In this document: positions 16,453 through 21,901 of the stretch, in pieces | How positions within the stretch are numbered: position 1 is the stretch's first letter | Layout: each line of letters starts with the position of its first letter | From: Psychrobacter sp. UBA3480 | Lineage (GTDB): Bacteria > Pseudomonadota > Gammaproteobacteria > Pseudomonadales > Moraxellaceae | Direction: 5' to 3' | Length of the DNA: 21,901 bases | NCBI RefSeq assembly: GCF_002377945.1 | Contig: NZ_DFQV01000009.1 | Coordinates: 169,417-191,317 of the forward strand | Translations under genes and position numbers: made by a program | Notes under the pieces: model-generated | Told to the model about the DNA's origin: nothing | The model's input: the letters and a program-made list of their open reading frames with translations, nothing else | The model's database searches: none

Positions 16453-17577
16453 CTAGGCACCTGGTTTTACACTAATGTCAGGAGCAGGGATATCCCAAAT
16501 ATAGAACTTACCTTCTTCAACGAGTTTGATTTGTTGAGGAATAACAGTATTGTTAGGGTATTGCCCTTCAAGACGACGTAGGCGTTCTAACGCATTAGCA
16601 CGGCGGTCACTGAGTAGATCTGACTGTGCCAAGCTTTGTTCTGCTTCGGTATACCCTAAAGCGACAGCGCGGTCTAGATACTTTTGACCTTCTTTGAAGC
16701 CGCCGCCTTCTGATAGCATCATGCCGTATAGGAAGTTAGCCTCACCACTATCAGGTTGCAGCTTGATAGCGCGATCGACATATTGACCACCACGTACCGT
16801 GTAGTCTGAACCCAAGTCTAGGTTACGACCCATACCGTTCAGCTTAGCGGCACGAAGCAATACATCAAAAGATGCGTCTGGCGACTTAGCATATGGCTCG
16901 ATCCAATCCGCTAATACTTTAATTTTTTCACGTGTGTAATGGCGCTGTGAGCGGTTAGGGAAGTTTGGTGGATAGTGACGCGCGTTAGGGGATACGTCAG
17001 CGATGAAATCATCTAATAAACTGACATCAAGTTTATCAGTACCTAGCCCTTTTTGTTGCGGAATCAGTACGGTTTTGACAAAGCTCATGTCTGAGAGCTG
17101 TACCTGCGGTGTAGGAATATTCGGAAGTTGTCCGCTACGCAAGTCGATACCGGTAGCTGTCATTGGACCAGGCTCATAGACACGAGTAGTGCCGTTCATG
17201 ACAGGTGCAGCAGCAGGCGACATCATTTGCGGTGTTTGAGGTTGAGCAGTGCTAACAGATGCATTGTTTTGCAGAGTGCCGCTTAGTTGCATGTTAGTTG
17301 TTTGCGCATTAGTCGGCTGGCTGTTGCTCACAGGTGTTGCTGGCAAGCTTGTTTGAGCGGCATTGGCTTGAGCAGGACTGATAGCTGCATTAGGACGAGC
17401 AAGACGAATCACACGTTTGCTTGAGTCCATCGCACTAGGTACAGCTGTTGCAGTGGCATCAGTTTCTGCAGCGTTCACAGGTGCAGATAACAGCATGGCA
17501 CAGGTTGCAGCCATGACGGTCAACGTTGCAAACTTCGGTGACTTAATAGAGTGGCTATTAGAGAAAATCGCTTTCAT
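16453..17577 (-). CDS. Secreted tetratricopeptide-like repeat protein of unknown function
   Basis: The 374-residue product starts with a Sec signal peptide (about residues 1-36, cleavage after PVNA). Residues 37-135 are a low-complexity Ala/Gln/Asn/Thr/Pro linker. A more ordered part follows (about 150-235), then a helical repeat region (about 237-345) with Sel1/TPR-like units such as GGQYVDRAIKLQPDSGEANF and EGQKYLDRAVALGYTEAEQS. Such repeats scaffold protein contacts, here presumably in the periplasm. The gene lies downstream of coq7 on the same strand after a 236-bp gap and has its own strong terminator. AAGG upstream is rather far (about 11 bases) from ATG 17577. I do not recognise a named family. 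Confidence 0.75.
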   Translation of the reverse strand: MKAIFSNSHSIKSPKFATLTVMAATCAMLLSAPVNAAETDATATAVPSAMDSSKRVIRLARPNAAISPAQANAAQTSLPATPVSNSQPTNAQTTNMQLSGTLQNNASVSTAQPQTPQMMSPAAAPVMNGTTRVYEPGPMTATGIDLRSGQLPNIPTPQVQLSDMSFVKTVLIPQQKGLGTDKLDVSLLDDFIADVSPNARHYPPNFPNRSQRHYTREKIKVLADWIEPYAKSPDASFDVLLRAAKLNGMGRNLDLGSDYTVRGGQYVDRAIKLQPDSGEANFLYGMMLSEGGGFKEGQKYLDRAVALGYTEAEQSLAQSDLLSDRRANALERLRRLEGQYPNNTVIPQQIKLVEEGKFYIWDIPAPDISVKPGA

Positions 17578-17813
17578 AAAAATCGTTACCTTGTTTAATT
17601 TATTTGGTTGTTATTCATTGATTGGACGGTAATATAAATAGCGTATTGCTGCAAAATCGTACAAATTTTTAATACCGTAGCAAATTAAGCTTTACGCTAT
17701 CTGTGGTAGGATTGTTAATCGCTAGAATTAAGCAAACCTACGTAAATCTGTGCAGACGTTGATGAGTAAGAAAGTCGACAACAGCAGCTAACAACAGTAC
17801 CTGTAACCATAAG

Positions 17814-18458
17814 CTATAAATGATAAGCGGTATCTTTCATGCGATTTGCCATCCATCGCATGGTCCGACGTACTGGGGGAGACAAAGCAGCGCCGCCACT
17901 TGCAAGTGCTAGCTCACGATGGTGCAGCTCCTCTTTATCCATTTGTGCCAGTATTTCTTTTGAGCGCTGATCATGTTCAGGTAATTGCTTGATATGATCC
18001 TGTAGATGCTCGCTGACCTGAGCTTCTGTCTCCGCTACAAACCCTAGACTAAACTCATTTGAGATCGCGCCTGCGACTGCACCGAGTCCAAAAGACATAC
18101 CGTACCAAAGCGGCGTAAATACGCTGGCATGGCTACCAAGTTCGCTTAGACGAGTCTCGCACCAGACCAAATGATCGACTTCTTCTTCGGCCGATTGTTG
18201 CATGGCTTGTTTGACACCACTATCTTTTGCGGCAAACGCTTGGCCATGGTATAGACCTTGGGCACATACTTCACCTGTATGATTGATACGCATAAGACCT
18301 GAGACGTGCCGCGCCTCTGTGATGGTCAGCTCAGGAATCTCATCGCTACTGACGGGCAACGGCCGCGTGCTTGGATTGGAATGTGGCACGACAGCTCGTA
18401 ATGCCTTATCGACCCCAAGTAACAACTGGTCAATTTTAGATAAAGGACGCAGGGTCAT
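17814..18458 (-). CDS. coq7: 3-demethoxyubiquinol 3-hydroxylase (Coq7 family)
   Basis: Coq7 hydroxylates demethoxyubiquinol, the penultimate step of ubiquinone synthesis, using a carboxylate-bridged di-iron centre. It is peripheral to the inner membrane. The 214-residue protein matches family length. Iron-ligand motifs are visible in order: NHTGEVCAQGLYHGQ (Glu63), EEEVDH (Glu93, His96), AETEAQV (Glu145) and KEELHHR (Glu176/177, His180). AGGAG lies 6 bases before ATG 18458. It is an O2-dependent alternative to the flavin enzyme UbiF. Its product feeds the ubiquinol oxidase encoded elsewhere in the window. A 21-bp inverted repeat lies 48 bases upstream. Confidence 0.95.
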   Translation of the reverse strand: MTLRPLSKIDQLLLGVDKALRAVVPHSNPSTRPLPVSSDEIPELTITEARHVSGLMRINHTGEVCAQGLYHGQAFAAKDSGVKQAMQQSAEEEVDHLVWCETRLSELGSHASVFTPLWYGMSFGLGAVAGAISNEFSLGFVAETEAQVSEHLQDHIKQLPEHDQRSKEILAQMDKEELHHRELALASGGAALSPPVRRTMRWMANRMKDTAYHL

Positions 18459-18505
18459 AACTCACTCCTGATGGTGTTAAAAACTGTCAATAAAATAAAG
18501 TGTGT

Positions 18506-18526
18506 TACCGTTTAAACATAACGGTA
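18506..18526. promoter_or_regulatory. Operator-like inverted repeat upstream of coq7
   Basis: TACCGTT (18506-18512) and AACGGTA (18520-18526) form a perfect 7-bp inverted repeat with a 7-base spacer, 48 bases before the coq7 start. A TATAAT on the plus strand (18525-18530) and a TATACC on the minus strand overlap its right edge, so a bound protein would cover the promoter area. The regulator is unknown. Confidence 0.4.
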
Positions 18527-18686
18527 TAATGCGTATTACTATAACAAAAAATCCAAATTATCGGCTCGAATATTACTGTCTAAATAGCCCATAAATAATC
18601 TATAGATAGTGGGAAAACTACTATAGCTATCATAACTACGAAACCATCAGCGCAACATTAGACTGTATTTATGGAACTAACCATAT

Positions 18687-20018
18687 TTACGGTGCTATAC
18701 CATCGTTGGTTTGGATAACGGCATGCTTAATATGTTTATTGAGTTTGATGTATAAAAATGCACCAAACACGATATTCAATAGCCCTGTCACCAAAAATAG
18801 CTGCGGCAGCGTAAACCCTAAAACATTCAAGATAACAATCGCAAAAATTGCTGAAGTAACCATAAATATCGCGTTAAAAATGTTATTTGCGCCAACAATA
18901 CGTGCTCGATGACTCTTAGGTGCGTAGGCTTGCATAGAAGCATATAGCGGTACGATATACAAACCACCGCTAAATCCTAATAAGAACAAATCCGCGAACA
19001 CTCGCCAGCTACCACTTATGTTAAACAAATCACCGATGCCAAGTAATGTGTCATTATTCACATTTATATCTAAACCTGAAAGTGAAAAATACAAATCAAT
19101 AGCAAAGATACTTAATCCAGCAATACCGAATGGTAATAGACGCAAGCTAACTTTATTTTTGGTCAATGTTTTGCACAGTACCGAACCGATTGACACACCA
19201 ACAGAAAACAATGTGAGTAAGAAAATAACAACTGACTCATCACCAAGCAAAATCACCTTACTGAACTCTGGCACTTGGGTCAAAAAAGTCGCCCCATAAA
19301 ACCAAAACCAGCTGTTGCCAAGAATGATAAAGAACAAAAAAGGCAAAGAGTATAAGTAACGGACAGTGGCTAAGCTGGTCGTAATAATATTCCAGTTAAT
19401 CTTTAGGTCAGGCTGCATTGCTGGCATAGTAGGGATATAGCGCGCAGCTAGATATCCTAAAACAGCGACAACCAACACTGTGGCACTAATCCAATATAAT
19501 GATTGTGATAGCTGAGTCAAAATACCAGCGACAATCATACCGACCAAAATAGCCAGCGAAGTACCCATCTGAAAAAGACCGTTTGCGCCGACCAACTCAT
19601 CTTCTTTCATCGCTTGTGGCAGATAAGCGTATTTGATCGGTCCAAAGAAGGTCGAATGCGTACCCATCAAAAATAACGCGACAAATAGCAGTGCATACCA
19701 TTCAAAGACAAAGCCGACTGCGGCAACTGCCATAATGACCAGCTCAAGCAGTTTAATAAACTGCGTAAGCTTTGATTTTTCATACTTATCAGCAATCTGT
19801 CCTGCCAAAGCAGAAAACAAAAAGTAGGGCAGGATGAATAACATGGCGGCCAAGTTATTAAGGATACTGACCTCTACGCCCAATTTACTGGCGGCAGTAT
19901 AAGTCAGCACCAGTATGAGCGCCTGCTTAAAAATATTGTCATTGAATGCGCCCAAAAACTGGGTAAAAAACATAGCGCTAAAACGACGGCGCTTGAATAA
20001 CTGAAACTGGTTGGACAT
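18687..20018 (-). CDS. MFS transporter of the LplT-like type
   Basis: The 443-residue protein has about twelve membrane segments and begins MSNQFQLFKRRRFSAMFFTQ. Segment 1 carries the FLGAFNDNIFK stretch typical of LplT/Aas-type carriers. The motif-A analogue is AGQIADKYEKSKL. The downstream stretch FFGPIKYAYLP..LVGANGLFQMGT is characteristic of the same group, which in E. coli (LplT) flips lysophospholipids inward for reacylation. In many bacteria this carrier is fused or linked to a PlsC/Aas acyltransferase; none is present here. I chose ATG 20018 because TAGGA lies 6 bases upstream; ATG at 20024 and a start at 20075 are in frame but less good. The lysophospholipid substrate is inferred. 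Confidence 0.82.
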   Translation of the reverse strand: MSNQFQLFKRRRFSAMFFTQFLGAFNDNIFKQALILVLTYTAASKLGVEVSILNNLAAMLFILPYFLFSALAGQIADKYEKSKLTQFIKLLELVIMAVAAVGFVFEWYALLFVALFLMGTHSTFFGPIKYAYLPQAMKEDELVGANGLFQMGTSLAILVGMIVAGILTQLSQSLYWISATVLVVAVLGYLAARYIPTMPAMQPDLKINWNIITTSLATVRYLYSLPFLFFIILGNSWFWFYGATFLTQVPEFSKVILLGDESVVIFLLTLFSVGVSIGSVLCKTLTKNKVSLRLLPFGIAGLSIFAIDLYFSLSGLDINVNNDTLLGIGDLFNISGSWRVFADLFLLGFSGGLYIVPLYASMQAYAPKSHRARIVGANNIFNAIFMVTSAIFAIVILNVLGFTLPQLFLVTGLLNIVFGAFLYIKLNKHIKHAVIQTNDGIAP

Positions 20019-20111
20019 GGACATTCCTACAGATAAATCGCGACTGATAGAGAAAATAGCGGCGCTGAACGACAATTTTTTTATGATAATAATCGTAAAT
20101 TTTATTAAAAA

Positions 20112-20127
20112 CTATATCAAGATATAG
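20112..20127. promoter_or_regulatory. 16-bp palindrome at the predicted MFS transcription start
   Basis: CTATATC (20112-20118) and GATATAG (20121-20127) form a perfect inverted repeat with a 2-base centre. It begins about where the transcript from the promoter at 20135-20163 would start, which suits a repressor operator. Confidence 0.42.
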
Positions 20128-20134
20128 CATAGGT

Positions 20135-20163
20135 TTTATAAATATTAAGCCGTATAATAGCAA
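20135..20163 (-). promoter_or_regulatory. Predicted sigma-70 promoter of the MFS gene
   Basis: On the minus strand TTGCTA (complement of 20158-20163), exactly 17 bases, then TATAAA (complement of 20135-20140). Matches to consensus are four and five of six. The leader would be about 110 nt. Confidence 0.5.
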
Positions 20164-20271
20164 GGCTTCGGTGAAAATACATGCAGTCAATGCTATGATT
20201 CGATATTTAACTAAGTTATGATTTATAAATTTTATGTGATTGCGTTTTAGGGTATAAATAGTAGTGAAAAC

Positions 20272-20316
20272 AAAGGCTACTACCCATTAATGCTATCTAT
20301 AAGCTAGTAGCCTTTT
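20272..20316. terminator. Terminator-like hairpin in a divergent gap
   Basis: AAAGGCTACTA (20272-20282) pairs perfectly with TAGTAGCCTTT (20305-20315) over a 22-base loop, with TTTTCT on the plus strand and TTTGTTTTC on the minus strand. No annotated gene reads into it from either side, so it may end a short unannotated transcript or act as a leader element. Confidence 0.5.
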
Positions 20317-20346
20317 CTAAGCTAGTAGACCTATAAGGCAGTAGAC
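20301..20346 (+). repeat. Short spaced direct repeats (AAGCTAGTAG)
   Basis: AAGCTAGTAG occurs at 20301-20310 and again at 20319-20328, 18 bases apart. GTAGAC recurs at 20325-20330 and 20341-20346. The first copy overlaps the right arm of the hairpin at 20272-20315. The arrangement could be a cluster of protein-binding sites. Confidence 0.4.
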
Positions 20347-20501
20347 ACAGAGTGCTAAAGCCGACACTATAGATAACCAGTCATAAAATTAAAGTAGTAA
20401 ACCATTAATTCCAGATAACTGCTATAAGTTTATTCACCGGTCAGACTTGACGATCGTTATCGTTGATAAGATTGTGCCGCGTGAGCTGATAGGACGTAAA
20501 G

Positions 20502-21901
20502 ATGATAAAGCAGCCTTCAACTCGAGCATTCAAGGGTCTCATGATGCAGCGTGACACAGCCATAATCCAAAACGATAGTAATAATCCAAGTACATATCCA
20601 GCAACGCCGCGTAAAAATTTCAGACGTTCGGCATTGTGCACTGCGCTTGCGACCAGTTTGTTCGGTATGGCACCTGCGGCAATGGCAGATACTATTAATA
20701 ATGTAAGCAATACCGCTATCACTAACTCATCTGCTGCTGACCAAACTGATAGCAATCAAACGCTTAGTAACCAGAATAACAATAGTCAAGCTACTAATGA
20801 GCAAGCATCTATCAAGCAATCAGCTACATTGTTAGATGACGATACTCAGCTAGATATGGCTCTAGATGCGCTACGTCTAAAAAAAGCAGTAGAACAAGGT
20901 ATTATCGATCAGTCAGTATTGGACGACTATAGCGAACAGAGCTTGGGCATTAAAAAACCTAACTCGAAAAAGTCAGGCTCTAGAAACTCGACGACGCAAA
21001 ATGCCAATGCTCAAAACACAACTTCTCAAAGAAATAACTCTCAAAATTTAGAAACTTTCACTGATAGTCCAAGTACTTCATATAATCCAAATAACGCTCA
21101 ATCAATCGCTTCTAATGATGACCTGTTGCAACAAGCAACCGAGATTCAGCAGCAGGGTTATCAAATGATGACGCCTGAGCAGATCGATCGTGAGCTAGCG
21201 GCAATGGATGCGCAGAATGCTCAAGATATTGATAGTATCAATATTAGCAATAATGACAGTGACTTTGATGCGCCAATCGCTACGTTAGATGACACAACAT
21301 CACCAATTGGTCTCGATGTAGAGCTAGATGCGACAAACTTGCCCGCGCCTAGCAATCTTGATACGTTGGGTAGAAATGAAACAACGCAAGAACAGGCGAG
21401 CACAGCTGAAGGGATGTCACGTCCGATTGAGGTGAGTGGTGCTGTTAGCAATGAAGATGTCGTTAGCAATGAAGCTATTGTTAAGAATGAAAATGGCCTG
21501 ACGACTGATGATAGTAGTGATGAGCTGATAGCTGGTACGAATGTGCCTGCCAATGTAGAAGGTACGACGACAGATATTATCAATCCGAATGACTATCTAC
21601 CAGATTATCAGAATGATACTCAGGCCGTCGACCAAAGTATCGAACAAGCCAATAGACCACGGCCACGCGCGCGCAATAGAGGTAATATCGTGACGCGTCT
21701 GTACAATCGCTTTTTTAACGACGGTGGCGTGATTGCTTTGCCAAATGTAGAAACCGCTATTTATCTAGAGCAAGTATCTGCTGAAGACTCTCCTAATGGT
21801 AAGGCTCAACTGATTGAAGCTGACAATGATATTCAGCCAATGAAAAACATCAAAGCAGCACTGGATGACACTTCCGTTCAGTCGGTTATTGACTTTACTG
21901 C
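20502..21901 (+). CDS. N-terminal part of a large exported Asn/Gln/Ser-rich protein (runs off the window)
   Basis: The frame is open from ATG 20502 (AGGA 7 bases upstream) to the window end, 466 codons with no stop. A long, basic n-region (residues 1-43) is followed by a hydrophobic stretch and a signal-peptidase-like site AAMA-DT after residue 62. Residues 63 to about 380 are low-complexity and rich in Asn, Gln, Ser, Asp and Thr, with a six-residue repeat near 315-330. An Arg-rich patch (385-392) precedes a more ordered region (VTRLYNRFF, ALPNVETAIYLEQ). I do not recognise the family. The ordered end could be the start of a POTRA-type domain of a TamA/BamA-like outer-membrane protein, but that is a weak inference; a surface or adhesin-like protein is equally possible. 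Confidence 0.72.
   Translation, partial: MIKQPSTRAFKGLMMQRDTAIIQNDSNNPSTYPATPRKNFRRSALCTALATSLFGMAPAAMADTINNVSNTAITNSSAADQTDSNQTLSNQNNNSQATNEQASIKQSATLLDDDTQLDMALDALRLKKAVEQGIIDQSVLDDYSEQSLGIKKPNSKKSGSRNSTTQNANAQNTTSQRNNSQNLETFTDSPSTSYNPNNAQSIASNDDLLQQATEIQQQGYQMMTPEQIDRELAAMDAQNAQDIDSINISNNDSDFDAPIATLDDTTSPIGLDVELDATNLPAPSNLDTLGRNETTQEQASTAEGMSRPIEVSGAVSNEDVVSNEAIVKNENGLTTDDSSDELIAGTNVPANVEGTTTDIINPNDYLPDYQNDTQAVDQSIEQANRPRPRARNRGNIVTRLYNRFFNDGGVIALPNVETAIYLEQVSAEDSPNGKAQLIEADNDIQPMKNIKAALDDTSVQSVIDFT
21444..21491 (+). repeat. Imperfect 18-bp tandem repeat in the exported-protein gene
   Basis: Residues 315-330 read VSNEDV, VSNEAI, VKNE, three degenerate copies of a six-residue unit. At DNA level GTTAGCAATGAAG occurs twice, 18 bases apart. 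Length changes would keep the frame. Confidence 0.65.

Larger units (their letters stand above)
20019..20501. other. Divergent region between the MFS gene and the exported-protein gene
   Basis: This 483-base gap holds the MFS promoter candidate (20135-20163) with a palindrome at its expected start point (20112-20127). It also holds an isolated terminator-like hairpin (20272-20315) and spaced GTAG-containing repeats (20301-20346). A small inverted repeat ACGAT/ATCGT (20450-20454 and 20459-20463) lies near the next gene. No gene is evident; the minus-strand frame through 19978-20190 only overlaps the MFS start. Confidence 0.5.

Noticed and set aside
18600..18626. Terminator of the MFS gene
   Set aside because: The stem is AT-rich with a bulge and no real U-tract follows, so I could not support it as a terminator.
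20441..20755. Minus-strand frame with hydrophobic stretches antisense to the exported-protein start
   Set aside because: It lies opposite the signal-peptide region of a better supported gene, and no independent start signal is evident.
21221..21583. Minus-strand Ser/Leu-rich 120-residue frame
   Set aside because: Its Ser/Leu/Val bias is what results from reading the Asn/Asp/Glu-rich gene antisense, so it is not a separate gene.
1..21901. tRNA, rRNA, CRISPR arrays, insertion sequences, prophage or defence genes
   Set aside because: No repeat-spacer pattern, transposase-like protein, tRNA cloverleaf or defence-related motif was seen on either strand.

Overview
The window looks like chromosomal DNA from a gammaproteobacterium of the Moraxellaceae, most probably Psychrobacter. 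The basis is the protein sequences, the AT-leaning composition, the divergent lptD / amgK-murU arrangement and a Pseudomonas-like CIO-type bd oxidase. I recognise no insertion sequence, prophage, CRISPR array, tRNA or rRNA. Most of it is core genome: envelope biogenesis, amino-acid and cofactor synthesis, and respiration.

Layout. Positions 1-153 hold the end of a SOUL-type heme-binding protein, convergent with asd (minus strand, 218-1351). A divergent gap leads to a membrane-anchored endonuclease/exonuclease/phosphatase protein (1791-2921, plus). The 478-bp gap after it carries palindromes, a predicted small RNA (about 3119-3217) and a strong terminator for surA. Then come surA and lptD on the minus strand (3400-8052), which deliver outer-membrane proteins and LPS. 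Divergent from lptD is amgK-murU (8419-10315, plus), the kinase and uridylyltransferase of peptidoglycan-sugar recycling. A bidirectional terminator separates murU from the cioA-cioB respiratory operon (minus, 13224 down to 10712). That operon ends in a 38-residue membrane peptide at 10500-10616 that is easy to miss.

From 13676 to 20018 all genes are on the minus strand. In transcription order they are an LplT-like MFS carrier, coq7 (ubiquinone hydroxylase), a secreted tetratricopeptide-like protein and a large alpha/beta-hydrolase lipoprotein. The tetratricopeptide gene and the MFS carrier look like separate transcription units. At the right edge an exported Asn/Gln/Ser-rich protein begins at 20502 and runs off the window.

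Common themes are the cell envelope (surA, lptD, amgK, murU, lipoprotein, perhaps the last gene) and quinol-linked respiration (coq7 with cioAB). I see no complete new multi-gene system. The most novel items are in the gaps: a candidate sRNA, a structured leader before cioA, palindromes at two probable promoters, and the unrecognised gene at the right edge.
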